Below, piece by piece: positions 1 to 5,612 of a stretch of 5,905 bases of DNA (the stretch's first letter is position 1; every line of letters begins with the position of its first letter). Made by a program: the position numbers and the translations under genes. The notes under the pieces are model-generated. The model did not search any database, was not told where the DNA came from, and saw only the letters and a program-made list of their open reading frames with translations. Source of the DNA: an uncultured Georgenia sp. (GTDB taxonomy: Bacteria > Actinomycetota > Actinomycetes > Actinomycetales > Actinomycetaceae); assembly GCF_937958535.1 (NCBI RefSeq), contig NZ_CALGNQ010000055.1, forward strand, positions 1 through 5,905, read 5' to 3'.

Positions 1-554
1 GGGAGGCCCACGCCCTGCAGCGGCTGGGCGACATCCACCTCGAGCTCGGGGAGCGGGAGCAGGCCACGGTGCTGGCCACCCGGGCGCTGCCGCTCGCGCG
101 GTGGTCGACGATGGCGCTCCACCTGCTCCAGCGCATCTACGGCACGCTGGTCTACGCCGCCCCCACCCCGGAGGAGGCACTGGCCGTCGTCGACCGCGCG
201 GAGGCGGCCATGGGAGTGGACGACGAGTGCCTGTTCTGCCAGATCATGTTCGTCGTCCCCGCCGGCCATGCGGCGGCCGCCGTCGGTGAGATCGAGCGGT
301 CCCGCGGCTACCTCGACACCGCCCGGATGATGGCGGACCGGTGGGAGGGCACGGTCTGGCACGCGATGGTGCTCGAGCTCCAGGCGCACCTGGAACGCGC
401 CCAGGGCCGCGACGACGTCGCCCGGACCCTGCTCGCCCGGGCCGCCGAGACCTTCGCGGGTGCCGGGCACATGCTCGACGCCGCCCGGTGCCGACGCGGC
501 GGACGGGGCGGCCTGCTGGTGCAGACCGCCCCGCCCGCGGGGGTCGGCGGCTGA
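1..554 (+). CDS. TPR-like helical-repeat protein, C-terminal fragment (5' end outside window)
   Basis: The frame is open from the first complete codon at base 3 to the TGA at 552-554, giving 183 residues with no start inside that needs to be the real one; the GTG at 69 is internal because the repeat pattern continues upstream of it. The sequence is Ala/Leu/Arg-rich and reads as paired amphipathic helices. RLGDIHLELGEREQA near the beginning and LELQAHLERAQGRDDVARTL followed by a second helix ending LDAARCR near the end have the small/large residue spacing of tetratricopeptide-like repeats. In actinobacteria such C-termini are common in large ATP-binding transcriptional regulators (LuxR/BTAD/AAA types) and adenylate cyclase-like proteins, but no HTH or ATPase part is present here, so the class of the whole protein is open. 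The last 15 or so residues are a Gly/Pro-rich tail. It converges with the small gene at 562-708, seven bases apart. Confidence 0.75.
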   Translation, partial: EAHALQRLGDIHLELGEREQATVLATRALPLARWSTMALHLLQRIYGTLVYAAPTPEEALAVVDRAEAAMGVDDECLFCQIMFVVPAGHAAAAVGEIERSRGYLDTARMMADRWEGTVWHAMVLELQAHLERAQGRDDVARTLLARAAETFAGAGHMLDAARCRRGGRGGLLVQTAPPAGVGG

Positions 555-567
555 CGGCTCGTCAGCC
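549..567. terminator. Perfect hairpin spanning both convergent stop codons
   Basis: GGCTGAC (549-555), loop GGCTC (556-560), GTCAGCC (561-567): a perfect 7-bp stem with a 5-base loop. The left arm contains the TGA of the TPR-like gene (552-554), and the right arm contains the TCA that is the TGA of the minus-strand small gene (562-564). The position fits a bidirectional terminator. No T-tract follows on either strand, as is usual for many actinobacterial terminator hairpins. Termination is inferred; only the dyad is seen. Confidence 0.5.
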
Positions 568-708
568 CTCGCGGCGCCGCGCGCCTACCCAGCGGCGACG
601 GGGGCGCACCCACCGCTGCACGGGCCTCGGGTAGCGGTCCCACAGCAGGGCCTCGGACGCGCGTCCCGAGGAGAGGATGACGTATGCCGCGTGGATGTCC
701 GGGTTCAC
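562..708 (-). CDS. Small basic hypothetical protein, 48 residues
   Basis: I do not recognise a function. The start chosen is the GTG at 708-706 because AAAGAGG (722-716 on the minus strand) lies seven bases upstream; a further 16 in-frame codons upstream lack such a site. The product starts VNPDIHAAYVILSSGRASEA and becomes strongly basic, ending in the Arg-rich stretch VRPRRRWVGARRREG. It has no signal peptide or membrane segment. About 44 of 48 codons end in G or C, matching the other genes. The MNPDIH-type opening resembles small actinobacterial ORFs I have seen annotated as hypothetical, but that is recollection, not a search. Its stop lies inside the hairpin shared with the TPR-like gene, and a -10-like TAACGT lies upstream. 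The basic tail could bind nucleic acid; this is a guess. Confidence 0.5.
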   Translation of the reverse strand: MNPDIHAAYVILSSGRASEALLWDRYPRPVQRWVRPRRRWVGARRREG

Positions 709-759
709 CGGCGAACCTCTTTCGGTCGGTGGTCGGCGGGGTGCCGACCGGTGCACGCG

Positions 760-765
760 ACGTTA
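760..765 (-). promoter_or_regulatory. Possible -10 element of the small gene
   Basis: The minus strand reads GTCCCTAACGT from 770 to 760. TAACGT (765-760) fits the TANNNT form of actinobacterial -10 elements and would start transcription near 753, leaving a leader of about 45 bases before the GTG at 708. No TTGACA-like -35 is visible at 16-18 bases. A short inverted repeat, GCACG with CGTGC, flanks the element (753-757 and 770-774). Nearly the same 11-mer stands upstream of the NTF2-like gene. Confidence 0.3.
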
Positions 766-850
766 GGGACGTGCCATTCCCCGGACCTTCCGCGGCCGGT
801 GCAGGGGCCGGTGGTGCGGGGAAGGCGCGGGGACGAGGCCGGCGCTCCGC

Positions 851-1483
851 TCAGCGACGGTCGCCGGTCGTCCGTGCGACGGCCTCGGCGACCGAGCGGC
901 GGCCGGTGCACACGAGGAGCACCTGGTCCACCGGCAGCTCCACCGGTGGGCCCTGCCCGACCACGACGTCGGCGTCCGTGGCGACGAGACGCCGGCCGGC
1001 GAGCTCCGCCCCGAAGTAGCCGAGGCGGTCCCGTACGCCCTCGACGACGACGGCGATGCGTCCCGGCGGCGCCACCGGCCGCAGCCCCAGGGCGTCGGTG
1101 ATGTCCAGGCCGTGGATGACGTCGTGGGCCAGCGCACCGGTCGGGCCGCCGCCGGGGGGCTGCCACGGGTGGTCGACGTTCTCCCGCAGCGTCGCCACGA
1201 CCCCGTCCCGCCCCAGGGCGGCGAGCTCGGCCCGGGCGAGCCGGTCGGCGGCGCGGTCGATGCTGCCCCGCGCCCGCAGCACCTCCAGGACGAGCCGCGG
1301 CAGCCGCACCCGGAACGGCATCGTCAGGTGGGCCGCCACGTGGGCCACGCTCCATCCGCGGCACAGGGACGGCGCGTCCCACTGCTCGTCGGTGAGCCCG
1401 CCGAGCAGGCGGACGGTGGCGGTGCGCTGGGCACGGACCTCCTCGCGCAGGTGGGCGGCCCGGGATGGGGGTGGGGTGGTCAC
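851..1483 (-). CDS. DinB-fold, maleylpyruvate isomerase-like mycothiol-dependent family protein (TIGR03083 type)
   Basis: A 210-residue protein of the length usual for TIGR03083/DinB_2-like proteins. The GTG at 1483-1481 is the start because GGAGGGAG (1496-1489, minus strand) ends five bases before it. Landmarks: the N-terminal helix with LREEVRAQRTATVRLLGGLT, the signature WDAPSLCRGWSVAHVAAHL (residues about 35-53), and the second metal-site helix ALAHDVIHGLDITDALG (about 118-133). His52, with His120 and His124, would form the metal triad of this four-helix fold; in the characterised maleylpyruvate isomerase the equivalent of His120 is a Glu. Members act with mycothiol as thiol cofactor or have unknown substrates; nothing nearby (no gentisate or aromatic genes) points to maleylpyruvate. 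The C-terminal part (about 140-205) is the usual small SCP2-like extension. It lies 170 bp downstream of the MFS gene on the same strand, so co-transcription is possible but not shown. Confidence 0.88.
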   Translation of the reverse strand: MTTPPPSRAAHLREEVRAQRTATVRLLGGLTDEQWDAPSLCRGWSVAHVAAHLTMPFRVRLPRLVLEVLRARGSIDRAADRLARAELAALGRDGVVATLRENVDHPWQPPGGGPTGALAHDVIHGLDITDALGLRPVAPPGRIAVVVEGVRDRLGYFGAELAGRRLVATDADVVVGQGPPVELPVDQVLLVCTGRRSVAEAVARTTGDRR

Positions 1484-1488
1484 GGTGT

Positions 1489-1496
1489 CTCCCTCC
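1489..1496 (-). promoter_or_regulatory. Ribosome binding site of the DinB-fold gene
   Basis: GGAGGGAG on the minus strand; its GGAGG core lies eight bases before the GTG at 1483. It is a near-perfect match to the anti-Shine-Dalgarno sequence and fixes the start. Confidence 0.75.
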
Positions 1497-1536
1497 GTCG
1501 GACGTCCTGTCCCGGTACCGACCCCGCCGGTGCGCG

Positions 1537-1649
1537 GGACTCATCGCGCGACGGCGTCCCGGCCGCGGCGGCACCGGCCCCGACGGCGCGCGACACTTCG
1601 CGACCCATCGCGTGACGCCCGACGGCGCCGGACTCTTCGCCCGACGGCG
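1537..1649. repeat. Cluster of degenerate short repeats in the MFS/DinB intergenic gap
   Basis: The 170-bp gap 1484-1653 holds two interleaved short words on the plus strand. GACHCWTCGC occurs four times (1538-1547, 1592-1601, 1602-1611, 1631-1640), two of them in direct tandem. CGACGGCG occurs four times (1549-1556, 1581-1588, 1620-1627, 1642-1649). The outer two units are almost identical over 20 bases: GGACTCATCGCGCGACGGCG (1537-1556) and GGACTCTTCGCCCGACGGCG (1630-1649), with two mismatches. The cluster lies just downstream of the MFS stop and about 50 bp upstream of the DinB-fold start. It could be a multi-site operator, a dispersed genomic repeat family or a termination/processing region. 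No open frame here looks coding. Confidence 0.6.
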
Positions 1650-1653
1650 ACGC

Positions 1654-2793
1654 TCAGGCCGCGGCGGTGCGGTGGTCGCGGACCCCGGCGGTGAGGGCGG
1701 CCGCGAGGACCATGACACCGGCGAGGGCCCAGCCCAGCGCCCCGTAGCCGGGACCGGAGACGACGGCCCCCGCGCCGACCGCACCGAGGAGGTAGCCGCT
1801 CTGCGTGACGGCGGTACGGGCGGCCATCATCGTCGCGGGGTGGCCGGGCAGCTGCTCGATGCCCAGGGCAGCGGAGGCCGGCGTGCGCACCCCGGCACCG
1901 AGGCAGGCCACGCAGAACCAGGCGAAGGCCCACGGCACCGCGGCACGCGTGCCGAGCATGACCGGGGTGACCGCCGCCATCCACAGCGCCCCGAGCACCG
2001 CCAGCCGGCGCGGCGCCAGCCGGCGACCGAGGACGCCGGCGCGGCTGGAGGCGACGAAGTGGGTGGCGGCCGCCCCCGCGAGCAGCCAGCCCACCTGCGC
2101 CTCCGACGTCCCCAGCCGCTCGACGAAGAACGCGCCGGAGAAGGTGAGCAAGGCGGTCCAGCCCGTGTAGGCCGCGAGCTCCGCCCCGGCCCAGCGTCGG
2201 GCGGAGCGGTCCCGGACCGCCGCGGTCAGGCGCGCGGGGGCGGCCCGGCGGGCCGGGGCGACGATCGCCGGGGAGGCCACCAGCGCCGCGAGCGCGACCA
2301 CCGCTGGCGCCGCCATCGCCAGGCGCCACGAGACCGTGGACGTGAGGTACCCGACGACGGGGCTGACCAGCACCCACGCCGCGGAGTTCGCCGCCGCCAG
2401 GTAGCCGGCCGCCCAGGAGCGGCGCTCGAAGACCGCCATGCCGCCGAACCCGGCGGACAGCAGCAGCGCGAGCGCCACCCCGACGAGGACGTGGGCGGCG
2501 AGGAACACGGCGGTGCTGTGTGCCGCGGCGACGGCGCCGCAGGCGAGGACGGCGAGCACCGCCCCCAGCGACACCGTGGCGCGCACACCGCGCGCGTCGG
2601 CGCGGGACATGAGCGCGACCGACGTCAGGACCGCCGCGGCCGCGGTCACCGACCTGGCCTGGCCGACGGTGCCCACCGAGGCGCCGAGCTCGCCGGCGAC
2701 GGCGACGAGCGTGGGGGAGAGCACGACGAGGAGCGCCTGGGACGCCATCGTCGCGAGCACGAGCGGGAGGAGGGCCCTCCGGCCGGCGGCCAC
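1654..2793 (-). CDS. MFS transporter, 12 transmembrane helices
   Basis: A 379-residue major facilitator superfamily permease. Twelve hydrophobic helices can be followed: ALLPLVLATMASQALLVV as helix 1, then segments including ATVSLGAVLAVLACGAV, STAVFLAAHVLVGVALALLL, RLAMAAPAVVALAALVA, an Arg/Ala-rich cytoplasmic loop (APARRAAPARLTAAVRDRSA) between helices 6 and 7, and a last helix ending in the tail VRDHRTAAA. The helix 2-3 loop SRADARGVR is a degenerate version of MFS motif A. I chose GTG 2793-2791, just before helix 1; the frame stays open to 2931, but that would add 46 non-membrane residues with a CPWC motif and no better ribosome binding site. The site used is weak (GGTGGA, 11 bases upstream). 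Probably a drug/metabolite efflux member of DHA1 type, but the substrate cannot be told. It is divergent from the phosphatase-PLD gene. Confidence 0.9.
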   Translation of the reverse strand: MAAGRRALLPLVLATMASQALLVVLSPTLVAVAGELGASVGTVGQARSVTAAAAVLTSVALMSRADARGVRATVSLGAVLAVLACGAVAAAHSTAVFLAAHVLVGVALALLLSAGFGGMAVFERRSWAAGYLAAANSAAWVLVSPVVGYLTSTVSWRLAMAAPAVVALAALVASPAIVAPARRAAPARLTAAVRDRSARRWAGAELAAYTGWTALLTFSGAFFVERLGTSEAQVGWLLAGAAATHFVASSRAGVLGRRLAPRRLAVLGALWMAAVTPVMLGTRAAVPWAFAWFCVACLGAGVRTPASAALGIEQLPGHPATMMAARTAVTQSGYLLGAVGAGAVVSGPGYGALGWALAGVMVLAAALTAGVRDHRTAAA

Positions 2794-2854
2794 CGGTCCA
2801 TCGTTCCACCGGCGCGAGGCAGCGCACCAGGGGCAGTCCCCACGGTGTGTGGTT

Positions 2855-2870
2855 CCGGCACGCGTGCCGG
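2855..2870. promoter_or_regulatory. Perfect 16-bp palindrome, candidate operator between divergent genes
   Basis: CCGGCACGCGTGCCGG equals its own reverse complement. It lies in the 173-bp gap between the MFS start (2793) and the phosphatase-PLD start (2967), 61 bp from the first and 96 bp from the second. With no loop it is a poor RNA hairpin but a good site for a dimeric repressor such as a TetR, MarR or GntR member. No regulator gene for it is in the window, and no clear -35/-10 pair is visible on either strand here. Confidence 0.45.
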
Positions 2871-2952
2871 GGTCCGTCGGCTGGCACAGCGGGACCCACG
2901 CCGTGAGCATGAGACCGGGTGCCGCCCGCACGGGGCGGTGGCGGACGGAGAC

Positions 2953-2960
2953 GGAGGAGG
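2953..2960 (+). promoter_or_regulatory. Ribosome binding site of the phosphatase-PLD fusion gene
   Basis: GGAGGAGG lies six bases before the ATG at 2967. This strong site decides the start against an in-frame upstream start at 2919, which would add 16 low-complexity Gly/Arg residues. Confidence 0.8.
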
Positions 2961-2966
2961 CGGAGC

Positions 2967-5147
2967 ATGGGGAGCCCCGGTGGGCGCAGCACGACGGGCA
3001 CCGCGCCGCTCGGCATCGCCGTCGACGTCGACGGCGCGGTCGGGCTCAGCGCCCTGCAGCACCCTCTGCGGACGCTGCGGAGCAGGTTCGGGCCGGCCCG
3101 CGACCAGCGCTCCGTCAGCGGCTTCGGTGGGGTGGTCCGCCTCGTGGCCCGCGAGTACCCCGACGCCCCCGTCGTCTACCTCACCGCCGCCCCGCGCCCG
3201 TGGGTGCCGGCCCTGCGCCGGGCGCTGCGGATGGACGGGTACCCACCCGGCGCACTGCGCTCCCCCGCGCGGGCCCACGGCACGTGGCGGGCCGGCGGTG
3301 GGCGGCACAAGCGTGACGTCCTGCGCGAGGTCCTCGCCGACCCGGGACGGCAGTGGCTCCTCCTCGGTGACGACACCGGTCCCGACCCCGCGCTCTTCGC
3401 CCACGCCGCCGCGTACGGGAGGGTCGCCGCCGTCGTCCTGTGGCAGCTGCGCCGCAGCCCCGACCCCGGACTCCTGGACCGGGTGCGCGAGCGCGTCGGA
3501 CAGGTCCCGGTGGTCGCCGCACCGGTGGCCGACGCGCTCGTCGCACAGGTCGGGGCGCTGCTCGGCCGCCGCGGCGGGCAGGTGACCGACTGGTTCCTCA
3601 CCGCCGCCGAGCGCGGCAACCCGGTCACCGGCCTGCCGGCGTGGACCGAGGGCAACGCGGTGCGGGCGCTGTCCCATGGCCGGCCCTACCTCACCACCCT
3701 CCAGCACGCGGTCGACGCCACCGGCGACGGCGACCTCGTCCTCCTCACCGGGTGGCGCGCCGACGCCGAGCAGCGGCTCGACGACACCCCGGCGGGTGAG
3801 GTGCTCGCCGCCGCGGGCCGCCGCGGCGCCGTCGTCCGCGGCCTGCTGTGGCGCTCCCACAGCCCGCTGCTGGGCTACACGTCCGCGCAGCACCGGGCCT
3901 TCGCCCGGGCGGTCGCCGGCGGCGGCGGGCGGGTGCTGCTCGACCACCGCGTACCCCCGGTGGGCAGCCACCACCAGAAGGCCGTCGTCGTCCGGTACCG
4001 CCACACCCCGGCGCAGGACGTCGCCTACGTCGGCGGCATCGACATCGCCGTGTCCCGCCGCGACGACGTCGACCACCGCGGCGACCCCTGCACCCGGCCC
4101 TTCGCGGCGGTGTACGGGCCGCGGCCCGCGTGGCACGACGTCCAGGTCGCGCTCACCGGGCCGGCCGTCAGCGACGTGGAGACGACGCTGCGGGAGCGCT
4201 GGGCGGACCGCGCCCCGCTCGTCCGCGCGCCGTGGCGGGTCCTCGCCGACGCCGGGCTGCCCCGCCGGCCCGACCCCCTCCCGCCGGCCCGCCCGGCCCC
4301 GCCCCGGGCCGGCTCCGCCGCCGTCCAGGTGCTGCGCACCTACCCGCGGCGGACCCGGCCGCTGCCGTACGCGCCCGCGGGTGAGCGCAGCGTGGCACGG
4401 GCCTACGCCAAGGCGCTCCTGCGTGCTCAGCGGCTCGTCTACGTCGAGGACCAGTACCTGTGGTCCGAGGACGTCGCCCGCGTCTTCGCGGCCGCCCTCC
4501 ACCGGGCACCGCGGCTCCACCTCATCGTCGTCGTCCCCCGCCACCCGGACCAGGAGTCCCCGGTGGAGGTGCCGGCGGCGGCGCTCGGGCAGGGCACGGC
4601 GATGGACCTCGTCCGCCGGGTGGGCGGGGACCGGGTGCAGGTCCTCGACCTCGAGCGCGAGGACGGCACCCCGATCTACGTGCACGCCAAGCTCTGCGTC
4701 GTCGACGACGTGTGGGCCGCGGTGGGCAGCGCCAACCTCAACCGCCGCTCGTGGACCCACGACTCCGAGCTCGTCGTCGGAGTCCTCGACGACGCGCGCG
4801 ACACCCGGGCGCCGCTCGACCCGGCCGGCCTCGGCGACGGTGCCCGCCGCTTCGCCCGCGACCTGCGCCTCGCGCTCCTCCGGGAGCACCTGGGCCGGGG
4901 GCCCGACGAGGACGCCGACCTCCTGGACCCGGACGACGTGGCCGGCGCCGTCCGGTCGGCTGCGGCGGCGCTCGACGCATGGCACGCCTCCGGCCGGGCC
5001 GGTCCGCGTCCACCGGGCCGCCTGCGCAGCCACCCGGACGCCCCCGTACCCGCCCGGTGGGCCCGACGCGCCACGTCGGCCTTCTACCGCACGGTCTTCG
5101 ACCCGGACGGCCGGCCGCTCGGCATGCGGCTGCGGCGCACCTTCTGA
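2967..5147 (+). CDS. App1-type HAD phosphatidate phosphatase / phospholipase D fusion protein
   Basis: A 726-residue protein with no signal peptide or membrane segment, so probably cytoplasmic or membrane-peripheral. Residues about 15-165 form a DUF2183 (App1 catalytic) HAD domain: motif I IAVDVDGAVG with Asp20 and Asp22, motif II VYLTAAPRPW with Thr73, motif III RHKRDVL with Lys115, motif IV LLLGDDTGPDPALF with Asp135/136 and Asp140. After a short linker, residues about 208-645 are a full two-motif phospholipase D. Motif 1 is GSHHQKAVVVR (His336, Lys338) followed by YVGGIDIAVSRRDD; motif 2 is YVHAKLCVVD (His573, Lys575, Asp580) followed by VGSANLNRRSWTHDSEL. A Pro-rich segment (about 434-450) joins the PLD halves. 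In motif 1 the usual Asp is Arg343, which I recall as typical of this actinobacterial PLD subgroup. PLD family members hydrolyse or transfer phosphatidyl groups; App1 family members dephosphorylate phosphatidate. Both in one chain suggests phospholipid to phosphatidate to diacylglycerol, which is inference. It is monocistronic in appearance, convergent with the NTF2-like gene. Confidence 0.9.
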   Translation: MGSPGGRSTTGTAPLGIAVDVDGAVGLSALQHPLRTLRSRFGPARDQRSVSGFGGVVRLVAREYPDAPVVYLTAAPRPWVPALRRALRMDGYPPGALRSPARAHGTWRAGGGRHKRDVLREVLADPGRQWLLLGDDTGPDPALFAHAAAYGRVAAVVLWQLRRSPDPGLLDRVRERVGQVPVVAAPVADALVAQVGALLGRRGGQVTDWFLTAAERGNPVTGLPAWTEGNAVRALSHGRPYLTTLQHAVDATGDGDLVLLTGWRADAEQRLDDTPAGEVLAAAGRRGAVVRGLLWRSHSPLLGYTSAQHRAFARAVAGGGGRVLLDHRVPPVGSHHQKAVVVRYRHTPAQDVAYVGGIDIAVSRRDDVDHRGDPCTRPFAAVYGPRPAWHDVQVALTGPAVSDVETTLRERWADRAPLVRAPWRVLADAGLPRRPDPLPPARPAPPRAGSAAVQVLRTYPRRTRPLPYAPAGERSVARAYAKALLRAQRLVYVEDQYLWSEDVARVFAAALHRAPRLHLIVVVPRHPDQESPVEVPAAALGQGTAMDLVRRVGGDRVQVLDLEREDGTPIYVHAKLCVVDDVWAAVGSANLNRRSWTHDSELVVGVLDDARDTRAPLDPAGLGDGARRFARDLRLALLREHLGRGPDEDADLLDPDDVAGAVRSAAAALDAWHASGRAGPRPPGRLRSHPDAPVPARWARRATSAFYRTVFDPDGRPLGMRLRRTF

Positions 5148-5151
5148 CGCG

Positions 5152-5169
5152 GGTGCGGCCCGGCGCACC
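5152..5169. terminator. Hairpin between convergent genes, possible bidirectional terminator
   Basis: GGTGCG (5152-5157), loop GCCCGG, CGCACC (5164-5169): a perfect 6-bp GC-rich stem in the 33-bp gap between the PLD-fusion stop (5147) and the NTF2-like stop (5181). No T-run follows on either strand. The location supports termination for both genes; the function is inferred. Confidence 0.4.
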
Positions 5170-5180
5170 GGCTGTCGGCG

Positions 5181-5594
5181 CTACCGTGCGTCGAGCGGTG
5201 TCGTGACCGCGATGCGCCAGCCGTCCCGGTCGCTGTGGACGAGCTGGTAGGCGTTGTGCTCGACACCGACGACCGTGCCGTCGGCGGCAAGGTTCTCCAG
5301 GTCGGCGAGGCCGACCCACAGGCCGTCCTCGGCGTAGCTGGGGCGCAGGTTGACGATACGCACCGCCATGATGCCCCGGTCGTGGTAGCGGCGGCCGTTG
5401 GCGGCGAAGAACTGCCGGGTCGCCTCGGGGTCCGTGATGACCTGGCAGCCCAGCCGCGTCACGGCGAGCGCCGGGTAGTGGTAGCAGGCGGCGAGCGTGT
5501 CCAGGTCGATCCGGGACAGCGCCGTCGCGTAGCGGTCGAAGAACGCGGCGACCGCGCTGCTCTGTGTCGTCTGTGCTGATGTGGTCCGGCTCAT
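5181..5594 (-). CDS. NTF2/SnoaL-like family protein
   Basis: A 137-residue protein with the pattern of the cone-shaped NTF2-like fold: N-terminal helices VAAFFDRYATALSRIDLDTL and an ACYHYPALAV strand turn, the short helix EATRQFFAANGRRYHDRG, then four curved beta strands (MAVRIVNLRPSYAED, LWVGLADLENLA, TVVGVEHNAYQLVHSDR, GWRIAVTTPLDAR). The length is typical of the superfamily, whose members include small-molecule isomerases and hydrolases, stress proteins and pure binding proteins; the function cannot be told from fold alone. I use ATG 5594-5592 because a -10-like TAGCGT lies just seven bases upstream, fitting a leaderless mRNA; GTG 5603-5601 would add three residues and overlap that element. 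It is divergent from the HTH regulator at 5654 and so is its likely target. Confidence 0.82.
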   Translation of the reverse strand: MSRTTSAQTTQSSAVAAFFDRYATALSRIDLDTLAACYHYPALAVTRLGCQVITDPEATRQFFAANGRRYHDRGIMAVRIVNLRPSYAEDGLWVGLADLENLAADGTVVGVEHNAYQLVHSDRDGWRIAVTTPLDAR

Positions 5595-5601
5595 ATGTGA
5601 C

Positions 5602-5607
5602 ACGCTA
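5602..5607 (-). promoter_or_regulatory. -10 element for a probable leaderless NTF2-like transcript
   Basis: The minus strand reads GTCCCTAGCGTGTCACATATG, whose first 11 bases occupy 5612-5602. TAGCGT fits the TANNNT -10 form, and its last T is seven bases from the A of the ATG at 5594, so transcription would begin at or next to the start codon. No Shine-Dalgarno sequence is present. Leaderless mRNAs are common in actinobacteria. No good -35 is seen, in keeping with an activator- or repressor-controlled promoter. Confidence 0.5.
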
Positions 5608-5612
5608 GGGAC

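Noticed and set aside
570..581. 12-bp palindrome CGCGGCGCCGCG
   Set aside because: It is made of Arg/Ala codons in the small gene's basic tail; pure G/C palindromes of this length are expected by chance here.
684..1019. A plus-strand frame with a decent upstream GAGGAGAGG
   Set aside because: The translation is low complexity and it runs antisense over both the small gene start and the DinB-fold C-terminus; the purine-rich stretch is explained as codons of the small minus-strand gene.
2769..2780. 12-bp palindrome GGAGGGCCCTCC near the MFS start
   Set aside because: It lies within codons for the start of helix 1 and is a pattern expected by chance in sequence this GC-rich; no separate role is supported.
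2794..2931. Upstream extension of the MFS protein with a CPWC motif (possible redox or metal tail)
   Set aside because: No ribosome binding site for its starts, and it would occupy the divergent promoter region with the palindrome; helix 1 begins right after the GTG at 2793.
1541..3016. A 491-codon minus-strand frame overlapping the MFS gene in another frame
   Set aside because: Arg-rich low-complexity translation with no hydrophobic pattern; the MFS frame explains the region.
3020..3033. Tandem GTCGAC-like hexamers
   Set aside because: They are the codons of the VDVDG HAD motif, not a DNA-level repeat.
1465..3585. A 706-codon plus-strand frame across the MFS gene and into the fusion gene
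   Set aside because: The composition is Arg/Gly/Ala/Pro low complexity with no recognisable domain, while the opposite strand carries twelve clear membrane helices.
2646..5168. An 840-codon open frame on the minus strand opposite the phosphatase-PLD gene
   Set aside because: It is a GC-bias shadow: low-complexity Gly/Arg/Val sequence, no domain pattern, and it lies exactly antisense to a gene with clear catalytic motifs.
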